A stretch of DNA of 41,558 bases from Chloroflexota bacterium (GTDB lineage Bacteria; Chloroflexota; UBA6077; FW602-bin22; JACPRP01): NCBI GenBank assembly GCA_023480885.1, contig JAMCWX010000055.1, positions 1 through 41,558 of the forward strand. The letters are read 5' to 3'. The notes under the pieces are model-generated. The model ran no database searches. It was not told the DNA's origin and saw nothing but the letters and a program-made list of their open reading frames with translations. The position numbers and the translations under genes were made by a program. Below, in pieces: positions 1 through 7,305 of this stretch. Each line of letters opens with the position of its first letter. The stretch's first letter is position 1.

Positions 1-276
1 TAAGCACGTCGTCACCACGCCCTTCGTGCACATGATGTCCTTGATGGCCACAGGCACGCCCGTGAGCGGCGAGATAGCCTTGCCTCTGGCGATCTTCTCG
101 TCCGCGCGCCTGGCCTGCTCCAGGGCCAGCTCTGGCGTCACCGTTATATACGCCTTGATCGTGCCGTCAGTCTGAGCGATCCTGTCCAGGACGGCCTGGG
201 TAAGCTCCACCGAGGATATCTGTTTCCTGGACAGCAGATCGTGAGCCTCGTGAACGGTTAACTTATAAAGCTCCAT
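1..276 (-). CDS. gatA: Asp/Glu-tRNA amidotransferase subunit A, N-terminal part
   Basis: First 92 codons of GatA, the amidase subunit that releases ammonia from glutamine for transamidation of Glu-tRNA(Gln) or Asp-tRNA(Asn) in the cytoplasm. The ATG follows the gatC stop codon directly, and a GAGGAGG inside the end of gatC serves as its ribosome binding site. The visible part begins MELYKLTVHEAHDLL and reaches PLTGVPVAIKDIMCTKGV, which holds the Lys of the Ser-cisSer-Lys amidase triad. The rest lies beyond the window edge, so this is a boundary cut and not a broken gene. It is translationally coupled to gatC. Confidence 0.93.
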   Translation of the reverse strand, partial: MELYKLTVHEAHDLLSRKQISSVELTQAVLDRIAQTDGTIKAYITVTPELALEQARRADEKIARGKAISPLTGVPVAIKDIMCTKGVVTTCL

Positions 277-579
277 CTATCTCTCGTAATCCTCCTCGAA
301 AACGGGAAGGATTCTGAAATAATCTTCCTCTCGGCGAGGCGCGTTCTGCAGCACGCCTTCGACGGGCAGGCTCGGCTGTACCTCGTCTGGGCGCACGACG
401 TTGCGCAAGGGCAGCACGTGTGCTGTCGGCGAGATGGCGGAGGTATCCAACTCCTTCAGAATCTCCATGTTCTCCAGAATGCTGGAAAGCTGGTCGCGCA
501 TTCGCTCCTTCTCGTCCTCGGTCAGACCCAGCCGCGCCAGTTGGGCCACGTGCTCGACTTCTTCTCGGCTTAGTGTCAT
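277..579 (-). CDS. gatC: Asp/Glu-tRNA amidotransferase subunit C
   Basis: Small subunit of the GatCAB transamidosome, which helps GatA fold and bridges it to GatB. The 100 residues are the normal length for the family. They begin [19 protein letters not shown], the typical GatC opening, and contain the conserved helix-turn region [13 protein letters not shown] followed by a [11 protein letters not shown] segment. The stop abuts the gatA start with no spacer. asnS lies about 110 bases upstream on the same strand, so the three may be co-transcribed. Because a dedicated AsnRS is encoded next door, the GatCAB enzyme here probably serves mainly Gln-tRNA synthesis; that is an inference. Confidence 0.95.
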   Translation of the reverse strand: MTLSREEVEHVAQLARLGLTEDEKERMRDQLSSILENMEILKELDTSAISPTAHVLPLRNVVRPDEVQPSLPVEGVLQNAPRREEDYFRILPVFEEDYER

Positions 580-650
580 AATCGAACCTCTAACAGACTA
601 TCTAAAAACTGTCATTTCGGAGGAAACGGCGATTTCCCCACCTCTCCCAG

Positions 651-670
651 GCGGGGGACAAGCCCCCGCG
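651..670. repeat. Short GC-rich palindrome between asnS and gatC
   Basis: GCGGGGG and CCCCCGC arms around a short loop form a compact hairpin just after the asnS stop codon. There is no T-run, so it is not a typical intrinsic terminator. Similar palindromes followed by GCTACG occur near 27.88 kb, which points to a dispersed REP-like repeat. Confidence 0.5.
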
Positions 671-689
671 CTACGATCTGAGGTAGGCA

Positions 690-1982
690 TTACGGATAAA
701 TCCTGTATAGCATCCGCGCGAACGGGATCGTCTCGCGAACGTGATCGAGGCCGCAGATCCAGGCCACCGTGCGCTCTATCCCCATGCCGAAGCCAGCGTG
801 AGGAACGGAGCCGTAACGGCGCAGGTCCAGATACCACTCGTATGCCTCCTTGGGCAAGTTGTGCTCCACGATCTTCTTTTCGAGCATCTCCAGGTCGTCC
901 ATGCGCTGGCCGCCGCCGATGATCTCCCCGTAACCCTCGGGAGCGAGCAAATCGGCGCAAAGCGCGACCTCTGGACGCTCTGGATCGGGCTTCATGTAGA
1001 AAGCCTTGCTCTGCGTGGGATAGCGGTGCACGAACACTGGCTTCTCGAACTGCTCGGCGAGGATCGTCTCGTCGGGTGCGCCGAAGTCGCCGCCCCACTC
1101 GATTTCCACCCCGTTCTTGCGCAGAATCGCTATGGCTTCGTCGTAAGAGATGCGCGGGAATGGCGGCTCGACCTTCTTCAGGCGAGTCGTGTCCCGCTGC
1201 AGCATCTCAAGTTCCTGCTGCCGCTTGCTCAGCACCCGCTGCACGACGTAACTGACGAACTCCTCCTGCACGCGCATATCCTCGTCCAGGTCGGCGAAGG
1301 CCATCTCTGGCTCGATCATCCAGAACTCCATCAGGTGGCGTCTGGTCTTCGACTTCTCCGCCCTGAAGGTCGGCCCGAAGCAGTAGACGCGGCCGAAGGC
1401 CATCGCCGCCGCCTCCATATAAAGCTGGCCGCTCTGGCTCAGATAAGCCTTATCGCCGAAGTAGTCCGTCTCGAACAGCGTAGTCGTCCCCTCGCAAGCC
1501 GCCGGCGTCAGAATCGGCGCGTCGATCAGCGTGAATCCACGCTCGTCCAGGTAGTCGCGGCAGGCATTGATGATCTCGGCGCGCACCCTGAGAATAGCGT
1601 GCTGCTGCGAAGAGCGCAGCCAGAGGTGCCGATGGCTCATCAAGAAGTCGACGCCGTGCTCCTTTGGCGCTATCGGATAATCCAGCGCCCTGTGCACCAG
1701 TTGCAGATCGCCGATCGACAGCTCGTAACCCCCTGGCGCCCGCTTGTCCTCGCGTACCTTGCCAGTGGCGACGATCGAGGACTCCTGCGTGAGCGAGTCC
1801 GCCAGCGCGAAAGTCTCGGGGGTGACGTCCCCCTTAAAGACCACGCCCTGGATGATGCCCGTGCCGTCGCGAATCAAGATAAACTGAATCTTGCCGCTCG
1901 ACCGTTTATTGTAAACCCAGCCACGGAGAGTGACCTCCTGGCCTTCGTATTCTCCTATATTGCTGATAATGACATTAGTCAA
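690..1982 (-). CDS. asnS: Asparaginyl-tRNA synthetase
   Basis: Class IIb aminoacyl-tRNA synthetase charging tRNA(Asn). An N-terminal OB-fold anticodon-binding domain ([14 protein letters not shown], then [11 protein letters not shown]) precedes the catalytic domain. Motif 2 reads [20 protein letters not shown]; the EFWMIEPE form is typical of AsnRS and not AspRS. Motif 3 is [20 protein letters not shown], ending RMLYRIYP. I place the start at a TTG seven bases after a GGAGG, giving about 430 residues. The longer frame would begin at a TTG that lies inside this ribosome binding site. All class II motifs look intact. gatC and gatA follow on the same strand. Confidence 0.93.
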   Translation of the reverse strand: MTNVIISNIGEYEGQEVTLRGWVYNKRSSGKIQFILIRDGTGIIQGVVFKGDVTPETFALADSLTQESSIVATGKVREDKRAPGGYELSIGDLQLVHRALDYPIAPKEHGVDFLMSHRHLWLRSSQQHAILRVRAEIINACRDYLDERGFTLIDAPILTPAACEGTTTLFETDYFGDKAYLSQSGQLYMEAAAMAFGRVYCFGPTFRAEKSKTRRHLMEFWMIEPEMAFADLDEDMRVQEEFVSYVVQRVLSKRQQELEMLQRDTTRLKKVEPPFPRISYDEAIAILRKNGVEIEWGGDFGAPDETILAEQFEKPVFVHRYPTQSKAFYMKPDPERPEVALCADLLAPEGYGEIIGGGQRMDDLEMLEKKIVEHNLPKEAYEWYLDLRRYGSVPHAGFGMGIERTVAWICGLDHVRETIPFARMLYRIYP

Positions 1983-2051
1983 AAGGTATGCCTCCAAGTA
2001 TGTCGGTTATTCTACACGCCGCCTGCCGGTGCGTCAAGCTGGGCTACGGCC

Positions 2052-2112
2052 GGCCCTCACCCCCCCAAAGGGAAGGACGCCCTCTCCCAGAGGGAGGGTT
2101 AGGGTGAGGGCC
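2052..2112. repeat. Inverted-repeat element between the activase gene and asnS
   Basis: Perfect 11-base arms (GGCCCTCACCC and GGGTGAGGGCC) enclose a smaller CCTCTCCCAGAGGGAGG palindrome. It is a REP/MITE-like intergenic repeat with no coding potential. It sits immediately next to the stop codon of the activase gene and to a second repeat family at 2121-2147. Confidence 0.65.
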
Positions 2113-2113
2113 G

Positions 2114-2953
2114 TTATCTTTCCGTGTCTCCGTGTCTCCGTGGTGAACGCGCCCCGACGTCATCTCGCCCCCTCACACAACACCCGATCGCCCCGTTGAA
2201 ATCCGGTCGTTCCGGCACTATGACCTCGCACCCCATCTCTTGCGCGACGATCGCCTTTAGCGCCCCATTTCGCGCCACGCCACCGGCGAAGACGATGACC
2301 CCGCTGCGCAAGCGCTCGACCAGCGGCCGCAGGCGGCGCCAGATCGACCAGTTGACGCCCGCGCACAGGCTCGATGGCCCGTGTCCCTCCACGATCTTGC
2401 CGATCAGCTCGGATTCCGCGAAGACCGCGCAGGTCGAGTTCAGATTCGCCGGGCTTTCCTCGTGGCGAGAGAGCTCGTCCAGGCTCACGCCCAGCACCGA
2501 GGCCATATTCTCCAGATATCGGCCCGAGCTAGCCGCACAGCGATCGTTCGTCGCGAAATCCATCATAATGCCATCGCGCACCTGCGCGACCTTGGTATCC
2601 TGTCCGCCGACGTCCAGCAGCGTGAAAGCCATCAGGCCCGTCTGGTGGACCGCACCGGCCACGTGGGCGTTCAGCTCCGGGATCACCTGCACGTCGATCG
2701 AGCCCGAGTATACCTGCGCCGCCAGGTCGAGCTCGGGCATGCCGACGTTGTGGCGGCCGTAGCCCGTGGCGACGACGACGTCGCCAGCGCGCACGCCGAG
2801 CTTCTCCAGGTTCACCGCCAGCTTGCCATCCACGCGCAGGCCGAAATCGCGATAGAAGGCCATCGTGTCCATCCGCTGGAAGCGCCCGAAGCTGTCCTCC
2901 GAGAAGGTCACTATCTTCACCGCTCTGCTGCCCAGGTCGATGCCGAAGATCAC
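2114..2953 (-). CDS. BadF/BadG/HgdC-type acyl-CoA dehydratase activase
   Basis: ATP-dependent electron-injecting activase of the ASKHA fold. In this family a dimer with one bridging [4Fe-4S] cluster uses ATP hydrolysis to reduce a partner iron-sulfur enzyme. Visible features are GIDLGSRAVKIV (phosphate 1), DVGGQDTK, the cluster Cys in NDRCAASSGRYLE, a second Cys in STCAVFAESELIG, and FAGGVARNGAL. I choose the GTG that overlaps the upstream stop as GTGA, six bases after GAGGAG. The partner gene is directly upstream and translationally coupled. The C-terminus runs into a dispersed repeat (2121-2147), giving a tail SPRRHGDTER that looks non-native. Confidence 0.88.
   Translation of the reverse strand: MIFGIDLGSRAVKIVTFSEDSFGRFQRMDTMAFYRDFGLRVDGKLAVNLEKLGVRAGDVVVATGYGRHNVGMPELDLAAQVYSGSIDVQVIPELNAHVAGAVHQTGLMAFTLLDVGGQDTKVAQVRDGIMMDFATNDRCAASSGRYLENMASVLGVSLDELSRHEESPANLNSTCAVFAESELIGKIVEGHGPSSLCAGVNWSIWRRLRPLVERLRSGVIVFAGGVARNGALKAIVAQEMGCEVIVPERPDFNGAIGCCVRGRDDVGARSPRRHGDTER
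2121..2147 (-). repeat. Dispersed CACCACGGAGACACGGAGACAC repeat, half copy
   Basis: One arm of the CACCACGGAG family with an 8-base period (GGAGACAC). It forms the last codons of the activase gene. Other copies lie at 4068, 6867, 31656 and in the array from 41313. Confidence 0.7.
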
Positions 2954-3978
2954 TTCAAGCTCCTCGCCACTGCCCGCTGCCGACACATTTCCACGAACGC
3001 CTCCAGTCGCATCCTGCTCCTGGCATCCAATGGCCCTGGCCTATCCCCTTCCAGCGTCAGAATCGGCACCTTGATACGCTGCCGCAGAATGATGTCCTGA
3101 ATCTGATGGTGGCAGAAGCTCTGCACGTAATGGATCAGCGCGTCGACCCGCCGCCGCGACACCTCGGCCTCGATGTCGGCGAGCCGCCCCTCGAAATCGT
3201 ACGGATAAGTGTAATCCAGATACATCTGCGCGACGTCGCGCTCGGCTGGACCGGGCATGGCGAACTGCCGCTGGATCTCGTTGAAAACCACTCTCGCGCC
3301 CAGGCCCTCGACGTGCTCGTAAAGGTCCGTCACGATCGGCGGCACCCCGACGAAGCCCAGACGGATCGAAGCCTGGCCGTCCTGGTCATCCCGACTTATG
3401 CTCTCCTTCTGCCGCAGCAAATCGCCCAGTTGCTGCTGGAACAGCGCGGGGTCCCCGTTGAAATCGCTGCACGAAACGGACCATATGTGGTTCTCGAAGC
3501 CAGTGACGTTGCCGGTCTGCCAGGTAAGCTCGTCCAGGCGGAGCGCCAGCGCGCGGACCTCATCGAGCTGCCTCTTGGTTGCCTCGACCTCGTCCCAGTT
3601 CGTGCCGAAGCGGTCCATCAGCCGCTCGATCTCCGCCACCAGAAAGCGGCGGTCCCTGGGATAGGGGAACGAGAACGGCACGATCTCCACGCCCTTCGAG
3701 CGCAGCACCTCCGCCATCGCCTCGTTGTTGCTGCAGTCGCCGCGCATCACGGCGATGACCGTGCCGATGTTATGCCGCAGGGCAGCCGTGTAGATGCCCT
3801 TGACCCAACTGCACGTGTTGCGCGGAAACCCCTCCAGTTCCGCCTGCTCGACCAGCTTCGCCGGGTCCGGCGCTGTAATGAAGATATTGTTCAAGTCGAC
3901 GGGCACCAGGCCCGCGGCGAAGAGAACCTCCACCGGGATCGTGGTGACGAGCCCGATTTTCGCTGCCACGTTAGACAC
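2950..3978 (-). CDS. 2-hydroxyacyl-CoA dehydratase / BcrC-HgdB family iron-sulfur protein
   Basis: Member of the family that includes 2-hydroxyglutaryl-CoA dehydratase subunits, benzoyl-CoA reductase BcrB/BcrC and the double-cubane cluster proteins. These accept an electron from an ATP-driven activase for a difficult reduction or radical dehydration. Conserved Cys are visible in RNTCSWVKGIY, MRGDCSNNEAMAE and YVQSFCHHQIQD, as expected for one cluster. The activase gene overlaps the stop codon. Only one such subunit is present, where the classical enzymes have two. Start chosen at GTG six bases after an AGG; a TTG at 4002 and a GTG at 3969 are alternatives. The substrate cannot be read from the sequence. 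Confidence 0.85.
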   Translation of the reverse strand: MSNVAAKIGLVTTIPVEVLFAAGLVPVDLNNIFITAPDPAKLVEQAELEGFPRNTCSWVKGIYTAALRHNIGTVIAVMRGDCSNNEAMAEVLRSKGVEIVPFSFPYPRDRRFLVAEIERLMDRFGTNWDEVEATKRQLDEVRALALRLDELTWQTGNVTGFENHIWSVSCSDFNGDPALFQQQLGDLLRQKESISRDDQDGQASIRLGFVGVPPIVTDLYEHVEGLGARVVFNEIQRQFAMPGPAERDVAQMYLDYTYPYDFEGRLADIEAEVSRRRVDALIHYVQSFCHHQIQDIILRQRIKVPILTLEGDRPGPLDARSRMRLEAFVEMCRQRAVARSLK

Positions 3979-4067
3979 ACTTTGCCTAGAATATAGATAC
4001 AATAAATTATATACGACTGCAGACCATAGTGGCTAGCCTTGGAAGTGCGGGAGATCGCCAGGTCACG

Positions 4068-4096
4068 TTCACCACGGAGATACGGAGACACGGAGG
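4068..4096 (+). repeat. Dispersed CACCACGGAG repeat, half copy
   Basis: TTCACCACGGAGATACGGAG followed by ACACGGAGG, in the gap between pyrE and the dehydratase-family gene. Same family as the copies at 2121, 6867, 31656 and 41313 onward. Confidence 0.7.
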
Positions 4097-4164
4097 GGTG
4101 GAGTGGCTCCCCTCTCCCTCTGGGCTCATCGTTATACATAAGTGTGCTCGACCGATTATGGGCG

Positions 4165-4746
4165 CTACATTCCGCTCTTCTCGAACTCCTCGATCTCCTG
4201 GCGCGTGACGCCTAGGTCCTCGATGGTGAAGATCGGCTCGAACTTATAACCAGCGGCCGTGATCGCCTCCCCGCCGCCTTCGAGCCTGTCCAGGAGGGCG
4301 ACGATCTTGATCACCGTGGCGCCGGCCAGTTCTGCCGCTTTGGCCGCCTTGAGCGAGGACTCGCCAGTCGTGATGACGTCGTCAACGATCACGACTCTGG
4401 CGTTAGGAGGGAGAGGACCTTCGACCAGTTTCTTGGCGCCGTGGTCCTTCTGTTCTTTGCGGGCGATGAAGGCGGGGATAGGCTTGCCCCGCACGAAGCT
4501 AGTGAGGGCGACGGCCGTGGCGATGGGATCGGCACCCATAGTGAGGCCGCCGACCGCGTCCGCGCCATCGTCCTTGATGCGGTCGAAGAGCACCCGGCCG
4601 ATGAGGTAGCTTCCTTCAGGATGGAGAGAGGCGAGCCTGGCGTCGACGTAGTAGCAACTCCGCCGGCCGGACGCCAGTATAAAATTACCTCGCTTGAAAG
4701 AGTGCGCCTTGACGATCTCCAGCAGCCTCTGAGTCTCAGCGTCCAA
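4165..4746 (-). CDS. pyrE: Orotate phosphoribosyltransferase
   Basis: Joins orotate and PRPP to form OMP in de novo pyrimidine synthesis. The PRPP-binding motif VVIVDDVITTGES is intact, and the flexible-loop sequence FIARKEQKDHGAKKLVEG carries the catalytic Lys residues. Length about 193 residues is normal. I prefer a TTG start six bases after GGAGGT. An ATG seven codons upstream (4767) has no ribosome binding site and would lie only a few bases from the transcription start implied by the promoter at 4777-4806. The gene appears to stand alone, flanked by repeats. It ends with a normal C-terminal EEFEKSGM. Confidence 0.93.
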   Translation of the reverse strand: MDAETQRLLEIVKAHSFKRGNFILASGRRSCYYVDARLASLHPEGSYLIGRVLFDRIKDDGADAVGGLTMGADPIATAVALTSFVRGKPIPAFIARKEQKDHGAKKLVEGPLPPNARVVIVDDVITTGESSLKAAKAAELAGATVIKIVALLDRLEGGGEAITAAGYKFEPIFTIEDLGVTRQEIEEFEKSGM

Positions 4747-4776
4747 CTCGCCACCTCCAGCATCCATTTGTCAGTT

Positions 4777-4806
4777 ATTATATGGCCCGTGGGCGCTGGT
4801 TGGCAA
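4777..4806 (-). promoter_or_regulatory. Sigma-70-type promoter of pyrE
   Basis: TTGCCA and a perfect TATAAT separated by 18 bases, reading towards pyrE. The implied start is near 4770, which favours the TTG start of pyrE with its GGAGGT. Confidence 0.7.
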
Positions 4807-4892
4807 GCAGGTGCGGGCAGTCGGCCAGGGTATCTCACCCCACCTTGACGCACCACCCGCAAAGGAATAGAATGCGAGCCAGCATTGATCTC

Positions 4893-4956
4893 GGGGCGAA
4901 CCTTGTGTTCACCCCGGGCAGCAATTAACACGTACGGGCGAACCTTGTGTTCGCCC
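4893..4956. repeat. Two tandem GGGCGAACCTTGTGTTCGCCC hairpins
   Basis: Two copies (4893-4915 and 4936-4956) of a palindrome with arms GGGCGAAC and GTTCGCCC around CTTGT; the first has one mismatch. They lie in the 289-base gap between pyrE and cas6, which otherwise holds only the pyrE promoter and the cas6 ribosome binding site. They look like REP-type repeats. Confidence 0.65.
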
Positions 4957-5035
4957 GGGTTCTCCCCTAAGACGATTAGCCCGTAGGGACTAGCCGCTGG
5001 CTCGCCCGCCAAGACTCTAATAAAGGTGGAAAGCG

Positions 5036-5995
5036 ATGGCTGGACTGCAAGCGCACATCCTGCGCTTCGAGGCTGAGGCGACCTCTGATATCCATCTGCG
5101 ACACCACAAGGGGTCAGCGCTGAGGGGCGCCTTCCTTCACGCGCTGCGAACTGACTTCTGCACCAACCCTTCCCTTGCTTCCTGCCACGCGTGCAGCATT
5201 CACACTTCCTGCCCCGTCCGTTTCCTGGTTTCTACGATTGACGAGGACGGCGGACGAGGCTCCAACGCCCCGCGTCCATATATCATAGAGCCCCCCGTGG
5301 ACGCCAGAGAACTCTATCGACCGGGCGACCCCCTCGTCTTCAATATCGTCCTGTTCAGTCGCGCTCTCTCGATGTTCCCCTACGTCGTCATCGCCGCCCA
5401 AAGAATGGGCGAATTCGGCCTGGGGATCGGCCGCGGCAGATTCGCGCTGCGCGAAGTCTGGGCCGTCGAGCCCGTAGCTGGCGTGCAGCAGCGCGTGCTC
5501 CGTCGTGGTGACGATCTCGTCAAAGTGCCCGACCTGCCCATCGGACACAAGCAGGTGTTCGAAGTCGCGCGGCACCTGGAATGCGGCGCTTCCGAGAATC
5601 TCAAGGTCCGTTTCAAAACCCCGTTGCGGCTGGTCACTAACGGACAACTGGTGCACCGCCTCAGCTTTGCAACGCTAATGCGCCGCCTGTTCGAGCGGCT
5701 TACCGTTCTTTGGGACGCCTACGCCGGCGAGCCCCTGGCGCTGGACTTTGCCAACGTGTTGGCGTGTGCGGAGCAGATCGGCGTTAGCTACGACAACACC
5801 CGCTGGCTGGACCTCGATCGCTATTCCACACGGCAGGGACGGCCGCTGCCGATGGGCGGGCTCGTGGGCGAGATCGCCTTTCAGGGCGACCTGGCGCCAT
5901 TCCTCCCCTGGCTTCAAGGGGGCACCATCACGCACGTCGGCAAGTACGCCGTGATGGGCAATGGGTGGTATGAAATGATAGAAAACAGGGAATAG
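5036..5995 (+). CDS. cas6: CRISPR pre-crRNA endoribonuclease Cas6 (RAMP), solitary
   Basis: Resembles the Cas6 branch with a Cys-rich insertion (COG5551-like), which cuts CRISPR repeat RNA in type I and III systems. After an N-terminal RAMP-like region there are Cys at about 42, 50, 53 and 59 (SCHACSIHTSCP). The C-terminal half has MGGLVGEIAFQGDLAPFLPW and HVGKYAVMGNGWYEM, matching the conserved glycine-rich RAMP loop. AGGTGG lies six bases before the ATG, and 319 residues is a full length. No CRISPR array, cas1, cas2 or effector gene is in the window, so it is an orphan here. The stop codon lies inside a GGGAATA heptamer array. The catalytic residue was not identified. Confidence 0.8.
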   Translation: MAGLQAHILRFEAEATSDIHLRHHKGSALRGAFLHALRTDFCTNPSLASCHACSIHTSCPVRFLVSTIDEDGGRGSNAPRPYIIEPPVDARELYRPGDPLVFNIVLFSRALSMFPYVVIAAQRMGEFGLGIGRGRFALREVWAVEPVAGVQQRVLRRGDDLVKVPDLPIGHKQVFEVARHLECGASENLKVRFKTPLRLVTNGQLVHRLSFATLMRRLFERLTVLWDAYAGEPLALDFANVLACAEQIGVSYDNTRWLDLDRYSTRQGRPLPMGGLVGEIAFQGDLAPFLPWLQGGTITHVGKYAVMGNGWYEMIENRE

Positions 5996-6011
5996 GGAAT
6001 AGGGAGTAGGG
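5988..6011. repeat. GGGAATA heptamer array
   Basis: About three units of GGGAATA/GGGAGTA at the 3' end of cas6, supplying its TAG stop. The reverse-complement array is at 21872-21921. Confidence 0.6.
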
Positions 6012-6062
6012 CACGGGGGTTGGGGCAACGGGTCTGAGAGATCACTCTATACTAAAGAGGCG

Positions 6063-6092
6063 TTGACAGTCTTACACCTGGTATTGTAGATT
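6063..6092 (+). promoter_or_regulatory. Probable promoter of the vapBC pair
   Basis: TTGACA and TAGATT with 18-base spacing, about 35 bases before the antitoxin ribosome binding site. The partly symmetric TATTGTAGATTAATA overlaps the -10 and could be an autoregulatory operator; that is a guess. Confidence 0.45.
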
Positions 6093-6130
6093 AATATGTA
6101 GGCAGCATTATAGATAGCGTGGAGGAGTCG

Positions 6131-6400
6131 ATGGCAGGAACGGAGGTCAGGCAAGCGAATTTCCTGTTGCCTGTGGATTTGCTCGACGAGATGAAGCGTG
6201 TTGTGCCCAGGCGCGAGCAGAGCAAGGTGGTAGCGGCGGCGTTGAGGAGAGAGCTCAAGCGTATGCAACTTCGCCGTGCGCTTGACGAATCGTTTGGCGC
6301 CTGGCGCGAAGAGCCTCACCCTGAGCTCGAGCGAGGCACCGACCAGTACGTCAGAGACATGCGGCGCTCCACTCGCGGCAGACCGGTCGCCGAGAGGTGA
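6131..6400 (+). CDS. vapB: VapB-like antitoxin
   Basis: 89-residue partner of the downstream PIN toxin. The N-terminal part (VRQANFLLPVDLLDEMKRVV) looks like a ribbon-helix-helix DNA-binding segment, and the Arg- and Glu-rich C-terminal part would wrap the toxin. GGAGG lies just before the ATG at 6131; an upstream GTG is itself inside this ribosome binding site. The stop overlaps the toxin start as GTGA, so the two are translationally coupled. Autorepression with the toxin is usual for the family. Assignment depends mostly on the gene order; the sequence alone is only weakly diagnostic. Confidence 0.75.
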   Translation: MAGTEVRQANFLLPVDLLDEMKRVVPRREQSKVVAAALRRELKRMQLRRALDESFGAWREEPHPELERGTDQYVRDMRRSTRGRPVAER

Positions 6401-6780
6401 ATGCGATCCTGGTCGACACCGACGTGCTGATCGATTTCCTGCGCGGCAGGCCAGAAGCGAGGGGGTTCTTACTGGCGCTGTCCGAGCGAGCGGCTTTGCA
6501 TTGCTCGGTGGTGACCGTGGCCGAGCTCTACGCTGGCGTGCGCAAATCAGAGGAGCAGAAGACTGCCCAGCTTATCGCCGGCATGGTTGTCGCTCAGATC
6601 ACCCAGGAAATCGCCGAGACGGCGGGTCGGCTCAGGCGCAACGCCAGGGGGTTTTCTCTCGATCTGGACGACTGTTTCATTGCTGCCACTGCCTTAGCTG
6701 AAGGCGCCTCGCTGGCCACCAGGAACGCGAAACACTATCCGTTCGACAGCTTGGAGTTGATCGTACCCGCGTACCACTGA
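6397..6780 (+). CDS. vapC: VapC-type PIN-domain ribonuclease toxin
   Basis: 127-residue PIN domain, the expected size for VapC, which cleaves RNA (often tRNA or rRNA) with Mg2+. Acidic active-site residues are visible in ILVDTDVLIDFLRG, VTVAELYAG and SLDLDDCFIAATAL, and TRNAKHYPF is the usual end of the domain. The GTG start overlaps the antitoxin stop by four bases. All catalytic acidic residues seem intact, so the pair is probably functional. Its neighbours (solitary Cas6, kinase, restriction-modification operon) place it in an accessory block. Confidence 0.88.
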   Translation: MNAILVDTDVLIDFLRGRPEARGFLLALSERAALHCSVVTVAELYAGVRKSEEQKTAQLIAGMVVAQITQEIAETAGRLRRNARGFSLDLDDCFIAATALAEGASLATRNAKHYPFDSLELIVPAYH

Positions 6781-6866
6781 CGGATACCTTGCGCCAGCGT
6801 CTCGCCATCCCTCTGAAAATGCCCCGTTGCCCGTCGCGGTCATTCCGCCGAAAAAGGCGTGATGTT

Positions 6867-6919
6867 CACCACGGAGGCACGGAGGGGAACCTTCTGATCT
6901 TCTCGGTGTCTCCGTGGTG
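6867..6919. repeat. Full-length CACCACGGAG inverted-repeat element
   Basis: Arms CACCACGGAG (6867-6876) and CTCCGTGGTG (6910-6919) flank a core containing CCTTCTGATCTTCTC. The same core and arms recur in opposite orientation at 31656-31716. It is the only structure seen in the 525-base gap 6781-7305; no convincing gene was found in the rest of that gap. Confidence 0.7.
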
Positions 6920-7305
6920 CATTTCGCAACCCTATTCCGTATCAACCGCACGCGTTATGGATAGCCGCTTTCGCGGGTGCGCAACAATGATGCGGCTTAC
7001 TAGTTGACAGCTTCATCGTTTGGTCGTAATATTCATCCTGGCTAATGCCTGATTTAGTGGCTGGCACGGACCTGCCCGCTGTGGCGTTGTTTTCTTCCCT
7101 CTGTAGTCTTGATTTGTAGCGCTAGTCGCGACAAGTGAATGATATAGATAGTCAGCTAATGTTTCGTGGTTTTGCGACGATTTCGGCGGCTTATCCGAGA
7201 CAATCTGCAGCACAAAAGCACGGATCTTTTTCTGTACATCTATAGCAATTCTGCCAATGAAGAGCCTGTTGTGATGCAAGGGTACCCGATGGCACTCGCG
7301 CGCCG

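Noticed and set aside
741-2102. Long plus-strand ORF opposite asnS
   Set aside because: Shadow of the well-conserved synthetase gene, with no recognisable domain.
4389-5012. Minus-strand ORF across pyrE and the GGGCGAACC repeats
   Set aside because: It runs out of frame through pyrE and is made partly of translated repeats (GEHKVRP), a common false gene prediction.
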